From positions 7,133,524-7,197,523 of the forward strand of contig OX393564.1 of the NCBI GenBank assembly GCA_947652115.1: a stretch of DNA of 64,000 nt, read 5' to 3'. This document shows, one piece after another, positions 22,837-34,600 of this stretch. A model generated the notes under the pieces. It was not told the DNA's origin. It ran no database searches and was given only the letters and a program-made list of their open reading frames with translations. This stretch comes from Blastomussa wellsi. Its lineage: Eukaryota > Cnidaria > Anthozoa > Scleractinia > Plerogyridae. The position numbers and the translations under genes were made by a program. The number at the start of each line of letters is the position of its first letter. Position 1 is the first letter of the stretch.

Positions 22837-23157
22837 AGTGACTTTTGAAGATTAGGTACAGCGATCGATCGAAGTCTCACTTGTTTTCGTGTACTTTGCT
22901 GACAGAATTCTTCCTTATTCGTCCTCACTGGGCTGAATTTCCGTTTCGAAGAATCGTATTAGTAATCTTGACTCGCTTTTCTGTGCTGGGATGGCTTCGG
23001 TGAAGAGAATTCAGATTATGGCACTTTCCAAAATCCAAGATGGCGGCCAGTGTTGTTTACTGTTTCCCTTTGAATTTTCGTCCTGGAGTATCCTCGAAGG
23101 CTCCAAACTTCTTCTTCTTCTTTCTTGATCCTCCTCTGTGTCACGTCGGGGTCACCA

Positions 23158-23329
23158 TGAAGTAAGCTCTGCGCTTTGGTTCACAGAAGATCAAATTTTT
23201 ATTGTGCGGTTCGGGCACTACGTGTAACTCTTTGACAATCTGCTATGACGCAATCCACATGTGCTCTGGTGGAATCGCGGGGCACTACAACTTAGCTTAC
23301 ATAGAGTATAAACTTAAACTGCTACGTCA
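23158..23329 (-). repeat. LTR (5' LTR of the minus-strand element)
   Basis: 172 bp. Matches the other LTR over almost its whole length apart from one substitution near the start (GCTTTG against GCTTTT) and the internal deletion. Confidence 0.88.
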
Positions 23330-23342
23330 CATGGCTTAAGGC

Positions 23343-24350
23343 TTCTTCGTTTGCTTTATGATATAGATTTTATACGCCGCGAGTAAGAACACCAAAACGC
23401 ACACATCGATAAATTGAAGCAATTTAATTTCGCTTCTTCTACTTTCCTCGCAACTTAGAAGCTTCTTCGACAATCTCTGCAGCTTGACTCAGAATTTTGT
23501 CCGGAATTTCTTCAAAGAAAATGTTCGCGAAAATGCGCATGAGCAGACCATTATTCGTAGGCAGTTATTTGTAGATCACGTGGTAGTGTCTGGGTCAATA
23601 AAAAGGAGGGGAAAGTTAATCGAATGATAATTTGTCGTAACTGTAAGATCACTTAACAATAAATGTACACGCAGAAAATTACCAGATAGTGCTAGCAGTC
23701 CTCCATTTCTCTCAAAATCTGACTGGACGAGACGGCCAGCTCCAAAAAGACAAATGTGGATCAGGCCATTCTCTTTCCCAAAGCCGCTTGTCCTACTTAG
23801 CAGGCGTGGCCTGTACACGAACTCTGGCGACAAATGATTTGATTGGATAGAATCTAACAAAGTGAGTCTAATCATATCAACCGTTATAGAAATATCTTTG
23901 TCATGTTTGTTGCAATAAAAAAAATTAAACAGTTGATTTAATTGGAGTCCCTTTGTTATATTCTAGCCAATAAAGTAATGTATCCTTTAGAACCAATTAG
24001 CACAGGCTCCACCGGCCGGCTAAGAAGGACAAGGGGCTCGGAAGACTTGAAAGGGACCAGGCTCCTCTGAAACCCGTCCTCAGTGCTCCAGTGATTCCAC
24101 AGAAGATCATTTTAAAGCTCACTGAAAGCAGCTTACATTCAAAGGTAGGCCTTCAATATGTGTACGTAGTCCGGGTACGTTCAAAGTCCAAACTACGAAA
24201 TATTTAAACCCTGAATATACCCTTGACAGACTACAGATATGATAAAAATAATGTACTCCACTTCCCAACTCACTAGGCAACTTTGGTGCATGCAGTGTTA
24301 GTTATTGTGATATCTCTTTTTACTAGTGTGTTTTTTTTCCGTTTTGGCAG
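23343..24350. other. Upstream region of the Mab-21-like gene
   Basis: A donor-like site ACATTCAAAG|GTAGGC at 24144 could end a 5' UTR exon that joins the acceptor at 24350. A short minus-strand frame at 23456-23578 reads IFANIFFEEIPDKILSQAAE, then IVEEASKLRGK and stop. It looks protein-like but has no start, splice site or family I can name. Confidence 0.4.
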
Positions 24351-24352
24351 TT

Positions 24353-26248
24353 ATGGCTGAAGCAAGACCAGATCATGGTCCCTTTCAAATTGACTACCCA
24401 GAAGGCGTCCCGTACAGTTCTTGGAATTTCAACATCTACACGATGTTAACAATCATAAAGAAGACTTGCTTTGGCCATGTTAAAACCAACTTGCATATCG
24501 TACTGAATAAACTTATGCCAGGAACGACTCAAAAACTTCTAGAACATAGTGCATCTCTTGATCTAGATAACTGCTTCCTAGCAAATCAAAAATATGATGC
24601 CGAAAGAGTGGGAAGTATGCCAGAAGATGTCCCAATTGTTCAACCGATCAGACAGCCTGTAGACTCTGGAGAAGACATCATGAGAGATGTAGGTCTTGCG
24701 TTCGAATGCGACTACAACCTTTGTTTCAAGGACATCTCAGCCAGTGAAACTCTCCAGCCAAAAATGGATTCGATGTCGCCAGACAAACCACTAAAACTTC
24801 AAGTCATTCCTTCGCAGCCACCTGGCCATGTTGAGTTGGAGATTCCTCCAAATGCAGACTGGGTGCCCGGTCTGCAGAATCTGTGCATCAATGATGGAGG
24901 GCGCGTACTTTTGTCTTCAGAGCTACTCATTGAGCAGGTGTATAACATTCTAACAATCATAACAGCTATATTAAACATCCACAGAATTCAAGAACATCAC
25001 AAAAATGATAACTCACTCAAAGAAGAAGATTGCATATCCCTGGGGAATTACCTCCAGTATGTAGGACAAGCGGGTCCGGCAGTTCACGTTGTCATGTGCA
25101 TTGGAGATTTAACAATCCAAAAAGGGAGACATCTTTTTTTGACAGAGGATGTCAGCATGTCAGTACCTTGTAAAGAATGGCCCAGCTGTGCAAAGGAATG
25201 GCCCGCTAGAGATAGACCATCAAGATGGCCATCGCGGGAACTCATTAAAAAGGTTACGGAAAACGGCTGCCATATTGTGCCTAAGTTTGACGCATCGGAG
25301 AAAAGCTCCGGAGTGTCAAGCACTGGTGAAATGTCAGAAGGTGCAAACAGTGTTGGTATTCCTAAGACCCAGTGGAGGTACTCTTTTTCACTAGCGGAAA
25401 GGGCACTAATGTCTTCAATCACAGAAGAACAGAAAATGTGCTATCTTGTTTTCAAGTACCTTTTCTCCCGATATATCAAGTTGGAGTCAGTGATAACTAC
25501 CTATACCGCGAAAACACTTTTTCTATGGGCGCTTGAAGCAGTCCCTGCCGAACAATGGACCATAAAAACAATTGGAGATCGCGTAAAAGGCCTGATTGAA
25601 GACTTGAGAGCCTGCGTTAAAAAGAAGCACTGTCCACATTATTTCATCAGTGGATCAAACACTCTCCAGCAGATGGATGACAATAGTTGCAAAGTGACGC
25701 TGGAGGTTGGATTTTCTATGCTTGATGAAGACATGGCCGATGCACCTGTTTTGGGTTCAGAAACATTTGATACGAGCCCGGACTTTCCTGTAAACTTCAT
25801 GTTTACATACAAGTCATTTTACCCAATTAACGCTTGGCTAGAATCACTTAATGCGCAGATGATGGCGAAGATTTATGCACCAAGTAAAGTCCCAAGTGAG
25901 CAGGAATTAGTAGACTTCTTAGACAGCTCTAAAACTCATCCAATTGTGATGACAGAGATTCTAAAATATCTTGTCCTGTCTGATGAGATTTATAGCCAGG
26001 CTCTACCAGTTCCGACGTCCCTTTTGCAACACGAGAACGTCACACAGCTTCTAAAATTCCTGGAAAAATCCTGCACAACACCAGAAAAGTACAAGGAGTG
26101 CCTGGAAGAGCTTGATATTGAGATAAAGTTCCTTCATTTACAGTTCAAAATAATCGATGAAATCCAACAGTTTTTTACGGAAAATCCAAATTTTGCTTAC
26201 AGGTTTGACTCTAGCTCCGATGACAGCGGATCTGAAGGAGATCAGTAA
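24353..26248 (+). CDS. Mab-21 domain / cGAS-like nucleotidyltransferase protein
   Basis: A single coding exon of 631 codons. The frame opens at 24326, but a splice acceptor (TTTTGGCAG) ends at 24350, so ATG 24353 (MAEARPDHGPF) is preferred, with a 5' UTR exon upstream. The C-terminal Mab-21 half is clear: WPARDRPSRWPSRELIKKV, GCHIVPKF, then WRYSFSLAERALMSS, CYLVFKYLF, WALEAVPAEQW and CPHYFISGSNTL (about residues 285-440). The N-terminal nucleotidyltransferase half is divergent but keeps a GS pair (87-88), an E118-x-D120 pair and D266 before the WP block, in the order of cGAS-family catalytic acids. An acidic tail (SSSDDSGSEGDQ) follows a helical region. Animal relatives include cGAS/cGLR immune sensors and developmental Mab-21 proteins; which applies here is undecided. 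Confidence 0.75.
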   Translation: MAEARPDHGPFQIDYPEGVPYSSWNFNIYTMLTIIKKTCFGHVKTNLHIVLNKLMPGTTQKLLEHSASLDLDNCFLANQKYDAERVGSMPEDVPIVQPIRQPVDSGEDIMRDVGLAFECDYNLCFKDISASETLQPKMDSMSPDKPLKLQVIPSQPPGHVELEIPPNADWVPGLQNLCINDGGRVLLSSELLIEQVYNILTIITAILNIHRIQEHHKNDNSLKEEDCISLGNYLQYVGQAGPAVHVVMCIGDLTIQKGRHLFLTEDVSMSVPCKEWPSCAKEWPARDRPSRWPSRELIKKVTENGCHIVPKFDASEKSSGVSSTGEMSEGANSVGIPKTQWRYSFSLAERALMSSITEEQKMCYLVFKYLFSRYIKLESVITTYTAKTLFLWALEAVPAEQWTIKTIGDRVKGLIEDLRACVKKKHCPHYFISGSNTLQQMDDNSCKVTLEVGFSMLDEDMADAPVLGSETFDTSPDFPVNFMFTYKSFYPINAWLESLNAQMMAKIYAPSKVPSEQELVDFLDSSKTHPIVMTEILKYLVLSDEIYSQALPVPTSLLQHENVTQLLKFLEKSCTTPEKYKECLEELDIEIKFLHLQFKIIDEIQQFFTENPNFAYRFDSSSDDSGSEGDQ

Positions 26249-26502
26249 ACCAAAGCCACTATTTTGTAATTCATTTTCGTTTCCAAATAGGATACACTTT
26301 TTTATTAGAATATTGTTTTTTCGGCCCAGGCTGAGTATCAATTTCTTATTTTTCTGCCGATTTTAGGTTGAAAATGTTCGTATGAACATTCTAAGAGTTA
26401 AAACAAAGTGTCCATCGATGCCGACAAAAACGTCCGATTATTTCTCCTATTTCACGACTTTGATGGCATTTGATGGAGCAAGACTGCAGGCAGTAATTAG
26501 CT

Positions 26503-26639
26503 CTTATTAACCGATCGGGAGGTCTGTATGGGAGATTATCTTGACCGAAGTCGTGAGTACAGACCGAACGCAGTGAGGTCAGTACTTACGACCGAGGTCA
26601 AGATTCTCCCATACAGACCGATTAAGCTCGGTTAATAAG
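26503..26639. mobile_element. MITE with CTTATTAACC ends
   Basis: CTTATTAACCGATCGGGAGG and GGTCTGTATGGGAGA pair with TCTCCCATACAGACC and CGGTTAATAAG at the right end. A relative with the same CTTATTAACC termini lies at 36850-36979, and both are followed by a GAT(G/A)TTTATT string. Confidence 0.7.
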
Positions 26640-26642
26640 ATG

Positions 26643-26946
26643 TTTATTATATGGCCAAACGGAAACTTTAATTTGCTTAATTTGTTTAACTGAACTTAAA
26701 TTTGCAAAAGTTTGATCGTATCTGTTTATTCTTGTCAAGCTTTTCCCAATTTTCCATTTAATATTTTTAGAGAAAAATGGGACAATGTGTTCCTGTTTTG
26801 TTTGTAAATTTCCAGCACCAAAATGCAACCGATCTCGATGCCGGTCTAGATGGCAAAATCTAGACCGCGGTCAATATCGATTTTAACCAATCAGATTCGT
26901 GAATTCGCTAGTTTCCAGTCCACGTGAGACACGGCCATATAATAAA
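26643..26946. mobile_element. MITE with TTTATTATATGGCC ends
   Basis: TTTATTATATGGCC at 26643-26656 is matched by GGCCATATAATAAA at 26933-26946. The interior is AT-rich with a CTAGA-containing fold near 26846-26866. It abuts the previous element and has no coding sequence. Confidence 0.6.
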
Positions 26947-28651
26947 GCCTGATATAACACACTTTCAAGTATGTAAGTTAAAACTTATTGCAGAAATGTT
27001 ATTGGTATCGAACATACGACTTTTTTTCATAGCTAGTAAGAATTTATACGATTTGGTTGAAAAATATAATTACATTATATTTACAAAAATTATACTCTTT
27101 TCAAATCTCAGCCCTGGGTTTATCTCGCAAATTTCAGCCTCGATTTTCTTATAAAATATATTTTTATATCAAAAAAATTAACGTAGAGGAAATACCCGCT
27201 GATGCCTAGCTTCTCCTTACGTGATAAGGTGAATTAGCCTGACCAACGTTTCTCTGATCAAAGCGGGTTTTCCATTCTTTTCCCCAATCCTCCCAACTGC
27301 GAAAATCAGCTGAAAAATAGAAGTACCTCGAAAAAGTATTGTCAAAATGGAATGGTTAATTCCACAACAACCGATTCAATAAGATCAACCGAAGTTGCCT
27401 ATCTCGAAGCCGACCACCATTTCCGAAAATATTACTGTCGAACGGACCGTTACTTCCACTCGATATGTAACCCGAAGACGAACCCGCGCCATCACAACCA
27501 TTTGCTGGTTTTGCGTGACGGCGGTCACAGCCATAGATCGTGACGTCACCGTCGGTCCTTTTATCTTACCTCGTGTGGACGGGGCACTCATTTCTGTGCA
27601 GGTATTCGAGCCACGCCTATCCTAAGCAACTGTTTTTTACCTTTAGTTATTCAATATTGATACCCTGACTGTTGCTTCAGTCCTAAACACAAACCAGTTT
27701 ACTTCAGACTGAGAACCACAATGAGCCAATAAGCAGCCATGTTTATTATTTTCTAAATATACTTTTACAGAGTGAGCATCTTATGCCAAAACTATAATAG
27801 ACATCTTTAGCTTCGTTTGTTTGTTGTCCCATTTCAGACCACGTGAAGTTACCCTTGAGACTGATTTCTTTCAAATTCAAACACATCCACGCGGGAATGA
27901 ATGAATAATTTCCAAATGAACAAAGGAGTGATTCTCGAGAGAGCATCACATGATCTAAAATGGGTAATTTACATACGTAGCTAAATACACGGTAGATACT
28001 TGTAGGTAGTTCTGCCATTGGGTGTCGAAAGCAATTCGCGTTTGCTTTGGTTTGCATTGCTACGTTTAGTGATGGGTTTAAAAACTCCCGCCAATTTCTC
28101 AACCAATCGAAATAAATCATGACGTTTTCCCGCGCTCAGCGTCTGCTACTTGTGTTTGATTGGTTTACTGGATTTTCTTTGTTCAATGTGACTGACTAGA
28201 TACTCAATCGAAAAAAGTGTCTATTTTTAATTCGAGCCATATGTTTTGTTTGTAAGATACCTTAGCCTGTCTCTGTGGTAGGAAAGTGAAATCAATATAG
28301 TTTTTGCTAGCAATTGACTCGGGTGGTATGTTGTCTAGTACCTATAATATTGGAAATTTTAGCGAAAGATAAGTGACCTCAGTTCATGAAGAATAATGTT
28401 TGGTTATAAAAGCAAGCCCAGACGTGAAGACATGTAAGCCTTGCGGAACAATTCCTATATGTTTCAGGAACTGGACAATACCTAGCAAATTTCTGTATCT
28501 AAATCGTTATTCACTCCACAAGTCTATGAAAACCAAGCCTCCGCGGATTGATAAACTTTCACTGACTACAAGGTGCTTCTCGTTTTTTTAGTTTGAAACC
28601 GGATTAATCCGGTGAAAGCTTGGCGTACGGCAGTAGAACTGGAAGTTTGCT
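26947..28651. other. Intergenic, no assigned gene
   Basis: A GC-richer stretch at 27352-27607 is open in several frames on both strands, but none has a recognisable domain. A minus-strand ATG at 27591 is followed 22 bp later by a good donor, which could be a short first exon, but no partner exon was found. The rest is AT-rich. Confidence 0.4.
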
Positions 28652-31600
28652 TCAGTCATGTCGACAAATAATATCCCCTTTGAGGTCATCAAAGTTGATA
28701 TGGCCCCATCCGCCAGAGCTGGAATCCACGAGCCTCACACTAGCATGTTGACCAATCAAGTCTTTGACTTCCCAGCTCTTGCGAAACATTGTCTCCAAGC
28801 AGTTACCAGTCTCTTTTCTGACAACCTTTAATTAACAGAGACAGAAATAATCTGGTAGATGAAATTGAAACATGAAACCCAAACTCTTTATGCCATTAGC
28901 TATTTTTTTTAGCAAACTCGGCTCGACTGGAAATTTTTTTATGATCCAGGTCTGCCGCTCTTTGTAAGTTGATGCTACAATATTGGTATCAAACAAATAC
29001 CCAATCATTGGTTAAAATATTGTGATTTTTTCGTGACATGACTGGTACCATAGTAACATTATAACCCGTTTAAAACACCCTTTTAAACTTTAGCTTTAAG
29101 TGCTTATAACTCAAAAACTAGCTCGGTGACCACCATTTTTATTACTGGATAAGATGTAAATTTTTGCAAAGTCAAAACAAAATTCCGAGGAGCGGTTTCA
29201 GAGCCACCTTAAATGTTTGAAAATTAAAGGTCGATCAGAAACCGATCCTAAGATTTTTCTAAAATTTACAAAAAGTTGTATCTTTACAAACTAATCAATA
29301 TTTAGTGATAAAAATGGGGGTCACCAAGTTCATTTTTGAGTTACAAGCAGTTAAAGGTAAAATTAAGGCTGTTTTTAACAGGTTATACCATTGCTTTGGT
29401 AACCAGTAACATCAAGAAAATAATCACAACTTGTTCACCGATGATTCAGTATTTGTTTGATAGCACTATTGTAGCATCAACTGAAAAAGAGTTGAAGTAC
29501 TGGCATATCAAAACATAAGAGTTTCAACATGCTGGAAACTCTTCTGAGCCACCTTAACCCTCCCTTCTCTCATTTGTGGGAGGACAGGGGGCCTAATGGT
29601 TAGTGCGCTGGACTCTGGATCGGACCGTCCGAGTTGAGCCCTAGCCGTGAGGCTGCGTTGTTTTCTTGGGCAAAAACCTTTACTCTCACAGTGCCTCTCT
29701 TCAACCAGGTGTATAAATAGGTACCAGCGATACAATGCTGCGCGTAACCCTGGAATTAGACTAGCATCCTGTCAAGTGGGGGAGGGGTGGTAGAAATACT
29801 CTCTGTCGCTTCGTGCTCAGGAGACCGGGATAGGTTCCGCCCTAATGGGCTACAAGGCTTGTTGGCAGACTTTTCCTTTACCTCACACATTTGAAGCAAA
29901 CTACCGCGCAATATTCTCACAACAGTCTCAGTCGTATATATACGCACACCCTTGCAACTTTAACTAAAAATTAGTGATAGGCTCTTTTGTGGCAGATTGT
30001 CAACTTCTAGTACATGGCTCTGTGCGCGCGATTGGTTTTAAACTAGTTCTGCTAGATTTAATTCTGGCTAGCAAAAGGAGGGCTAGCACGTCAATAAAGC
30101 ACGTCAGCAGGGCTAGCACGTCAATGAAGCACGTCACCAGCACGTCAATGAATTTGTTATTAACTTTAAAGTGCACCTAATCCCAAAATATTTTTTTTTT
30201 CGCTAAAATAGGCCTTTGCACCAGTTCGAAACGCATTGCACCCTTTGTTTCTCCTTTTCGCAAAATTCTGTCTATTTATAGCATTCAAAAGTTAAGAAAA
30301 ACTGTGCATCATTTGTTCCACGACCGAGTCAGAAGGGGCGTGGGTCTGTTCCCTAGTTGACGTCACAAACTAATTTGCATGCATGTTTACAAAGACTTGA
30401 TGCGTTTCAAATCAGTTTGTGACGTCAAACAGGGAATAGACCCACGCCCCTTCTGACCCGGTCGTGGAACAAATGATGCACAGTTTTTCGTAACTTTTGA
30501 ATGCTATTAATGGCTAGAAATTGAGAAAAAGGAGAAACAAAAGGTGCAATGCACTGGTGCAAAGGTTTATTGTAGCGAAAATAATATTTTTGGGCTAGGT
30601 GCACTTACCCATACTCCATAAAGTTTTCGTGTTCATGTTTTTCCTGGGGATTGTTCGACAAGGCGAAATCAAAGGAGACTATGATATTTAATTAAAGCGA
30701 AAAACTAGTACCTTCGATCGTGTTGTTTGATCGTCCGGGTGAGGGTAGTCCTGAGAAGGACTGTTCTCGGTGACAGAGACTGACGTGATGTTATTGGCTA
30801 TAAGACTCGCGTAGTTGATGTCATCCGTCGTGATTGGTCGGTTTCGATCCGTCGGTAATGTTAGGTCGTTCTATTCGGTCTGTTTGTTTTGTCCCTGTCG
30901 TGAATTAGTCTTTTGTACGGTGCCGGTAGTTGTTCACTTCTGTTGAGAGGATTCTGTTCTAAGTTAGTAAACCATCTTTCCAAAGTCAGTCGTTGGAAAT
31001 AGTTAGTGCTGTAGGTCAAACAGTAAGCAGAGTCCCAATCGTTATTGTGGTTCGTAAGTCGACGGTGCTCAACAAAATGTGATTGTGACGTCACAGTTCT
31101 TAGTCGCTCGTTTGTGCTCAGTTTGTCTTGTGTTGATGTTCCTACCAGTCTCTCCGATGTAAGAGGCTTGGCAGTCGGAGCACTTGATCTTGCAAACTGC
31201 TCCTTGTCTGTTTTTAGGGTGGTCCTTGCCTTAACGTTGGTTAGTAAATATCGTAGCGTAGTAATCGGTTTGTGGGCTATGCGTATATTGTAAGGTTGCA
31301 AAATCCGCGAGATGGTTTCAGACATGCCCTTAATGCACAGTATAGTCATTTTAGTCGTACGAGTTGGGTTAACGTTAGTTTCAGTTGTCAGTTCAATGGG
31401 TCGGTGAAAGTTTCGTCTAATAAAGTCGTTGCATGTTGTAGTTGTTTTTTGAAAAAATCACGGTCAAGGTAGTCGTTTTCGTGAGTTGCAAACTAGTTGC
31501 GCCCGTCTTGAAACTCGTAAATTTCGTCCTTGTGAACGGCGGTAAATGTATCGTCAACGTAGCGTAACCAAAGCGGTACCGTTTGTCGGCAAGTCGTTGG

Positions 31601-34600
31601 GGCGCGTTCTTCGATGCTTTGCATAACAGAATTACCTGCTTTTCTACAATAAGCTCGGCGCGAACCAAGGTCACATCGCATCCTCCGCCAATGAGAAACG
31701 AGATGTTTTTTCCAACGATACGAAAGCATGGAGAAGTCAAAGTTCCTTGGGCTCCGTCCCCTTGATTTTTTCCCGCGGGATATGCTTCAGAGGGTCGGAC
31801 CTCGGCTCCTCCTATCCACCAGTCCCCCTGTTGATTGGCAGGCTCTCGGTTGCGGGCCGAAGGGTTGTCACCAAATGTCGGTTGGTTATCAAATGCTGTG
31901 CCAGTCTTTTGCCAGCCACCGATACCATCTTCGAAGTTGAAACTGCAAGCTGCAAAAAATCCAATATAAGACTTCATATATCTCTGTTAAGATAGATTGT
32001 GCAGTTTTCCAACAGCTGGGGTCAGTGTTTCGCCATGTTTATCAAATCACTGACCTGAACCGATATACCGCTGCGGCAAATGGCAATTGTGTTATACTTC
32101 GGAACAGATCAAGATCAGATTTTAGGCTAGGCTGGCCAGAGGCAATCCTCGATTCCTAGTGCATCTTTAAAGCCGGGAATTACTCAGAAAGATGAACTAG
32201 TGAAACTGAGCTGTAACAAAATAACAAACTCTCCCCTTATATATAGACACTAGTGGCTTCCTCCCTGATGCAACTGAAGTACCAAGGATGCTTTGTGGCG
32301 CAATATGCCTATTTTTAATACTAAATACTAAAGTGATGCAAATTTAAGAATTTTCACGATTGTGGGAGTGTGATCCTTTCCAGGTCTCTTTATGCTTCGC
32401 GTTAAATACTTATAGGTAGTCTGCTTATGCCTTGAAGTCTAGGAGTATTTCTACTCGCCTTAGATGGGTACCTGTACACCTGGGTGAAGAGAGGCACTGT
32501 GAGAGTAAAGTGTCTTGCCCAAGAACACAACGCAGTGCCCCGGCCAGGGATCGAACCCGGACCGTCCGATCCGGAGTCCACCGCGCTAACCATTTGGTCA
32601 CTGTGCCTCACATAGATATATATATAGGTAACAACTTTAAGTTTCGTAATAAACATACTTACATCCCCTGCAGAATGGTCCACTGAAACCTGGGGCACAT
32701 TTACAGCGGAACCCTTTATCTGTGTACCCGACTTGACAAGTACTGTTATTTAAACACGGGCTGCTACTGCAGGGATTCTAGTAAAATCAAAATGGAATGA
32801 ATATCTATAGATTACTAAAATCTTTAAGGACCAGGCATGTTTCTTTGAATGCACATTTTTTAAGGATTTGTATTGTAATAGTAAATGAAAAAGTTCACAA
32901 CTTTGTTTTCACTGTTACAAAATAACGCGCAATATGGCAATAAGGACACTATTTAATATTAAGCGTAAAAAGTGGACTTAAATTTCTCTTCCCTTCTGTA
33001 ATGTTCTCATCACTTTCCGATCGACAGATTCATCAACCGAATGTTTTATTTCCTGACAATGGCGTGTGATGTGATGGCGTTTGCTTACAGTAGCCAAGAT
33101 ACGCGCGTCAGGGATAAAACTAAGCAGCGTAAGTTGCCTTGGAGACACGACAGACCAGATTTTATTCGCTTATTTAATTACCGTGTTTAAATGGACACAT
33201 GAAATTAAACCACTCGATCATAAAATGCTAAAAACCCTTTTTGTCCTGGTAGGTACCACATGCATGCCATCTGCTGAGCATGACGTCCATCATGTTTTTC
33301 TAAAAAATCTCACGAAATCGACGAAGAGAGCTTATCGTTTTTTTTTTGTACACCACAGGAAATTTCTAAACAAGGTTTTTCATACTTCGAAAAGACTGCG
33401 GGTTCAAAAACCTGGACTAGATATAATAGATATCATACCGACTGTGTCCATATTGATAAATACGTATCTGCGTACAATCTCTAGGGGAAATACAATGTTC
33501 GGGTCACTCTTACCTCGATGCCGAGATAAATGTAATCATTTTTGCTCTGTAGGGAAGCCGCCACTCCTGTTTCGACTGTGACATCATTCAACTCGCATTC
33601 GTATTTTCCTCCTTTGGCAGGTCCAACATTAAGGGACACACAGTTAGGCTCCATATAGCACATCACTCGGCAGCTCCCTTCATTGGGTACCTTTGCCTTC
33701 CGAATCACGTGACCTCTCATTGCTTTGCCTGATATCGGTTCCTTGAAGATGATGATGCGACATTCATCATCTGGAAAGGAAATGGAAAAAGATGCAAGGA
33801 CATCAATTATGAAACTTGCCACTCAATTGAGTGGACTTGAATTATCAGTATAGGGAAGTGACCTTATAGTACAGCAGAGAAAGTATTAACGAATCGAACC
33901 GACGAAATGAACGCTGACCGTTTTATTGTTTATTTTATTTTATATTTTATTTTTGTTTTATTTTATTTTACAAAATATGTATTCTACGTTACCATCACTA
34001 TTATCTTAAAACTGTAGTTTCGGCATTGTATACATTTATCTGCAGTTTTAACCTTATAGATCACTATCCATTTTACTTTTACTAGTTAAACATTAACTTC
34101 TATTGTATATATCTCGACTCAAATTTTAGAGCCGTTATTTTCTTTGTATTAAGTACTGGCCCTATAGAAGACTAGCTCTGCTAGTTGAAATTTAGGCCAA
34201 TAAATTTTGCCCTTTCGCCATAGTGCTAGCCTTGAAATCAAATAGTGGACCAGTTTTGAAATAAATTAGTGTGTAAGTTTTCTGACAAAAGGAGTGATAT
34301 CGCCCCCGTCGAGGCTTTTCCGAAATTTTGATAATAAGAATCACTCTATTGATTTATTTTTTGAGAACATTTTGATGACCTTTGATGTGTCAACTGCGTC
34401 CTTGATTTTTGACATTGTCATGACAACCGAGTAAGGACATGCACGCTTCGCCAAATGTCGACTTTTATAAGATAAATCTTCATTTTTTCACTTTTCTTCA
34501 GCGCAAATTATGCATTAAATTAACATTTTAGCTTGGATTTAAGATGACCTAATAACCAACAAAAAAAATATTTCGTATTTTAGAGCAAGTTCAGGGCTTA

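Larger units (their letters stand above)
19194..23334 (-). mobile_element. Gypsy-type LTR retrotransposon with CATGG target duplication
   Basis: The LTRs at 19199-19393 and 23158-23329 start TGAAGTAAG and end TACGTCA. They are near-identical except for a deletion of about 23 bp in the right copy. The 5-bp repeat CATGG flanks the element at 19194-19198 and 23330-23334. Coding sequence is on the minus strand, so the right LTR is the 5' LTR. Just inside it, 23157-23140 reads TGGTGACCCCGACGTGAC, a primer-binding-site candidate. Next to the 3' LTR a purine run AAGGGGGA (19394-19401) is the polypurine tract. Gag and pol frames are broken, so this copy is inactive, but the intact LTRs and duplication indicate a fairly recent insertion. 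Confidence 0.9.
17482..23342. mobile_element. Host inverted-repeat element split by two insertions (inferred)
   Basis: The left end (GCCTAAGCCATGTATTATAC, then TGTCATAAAC, to about 17512) is matched by the complement of TTTTATGACAGTACATGG (to 19198) joined to CTTAAGGC (23335-23342). The right arm is continuous only after removing the LTR element and one copy of its target duplication. The RecQ transposon sits just inside the left arm. An older MITE was therefore invaded twice. Confidence 0.6.

Noticed and set aside
24326..24352. Upstream ATG giving MCFFSVLAV at the start of the Mab-21-like protein
   Set aside because: A splice acceptor ends at 24350, so these codons are intron and the start at 24353 is preferred.
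27352..27625. Three overlapping open frames on both strands, one with an ATG and a nearby good donor
   Set aside because: No domain, no partner exon, and openness in several frames at once points to composition rather than coding.
29590..29660. Possible tRNA gene
   Set aside because: Only the A- and B-box-like parts are present, followed by a repeated SINE body, so it is the head of a SINE.
31493..31977. A single 186-residue minus-strand protein reading through the levanase-like exon
   Set aside because: The frame after 31636 is Penelope-derived sequence past a splice donor. Gene A shows the exon ends at the matching residue.
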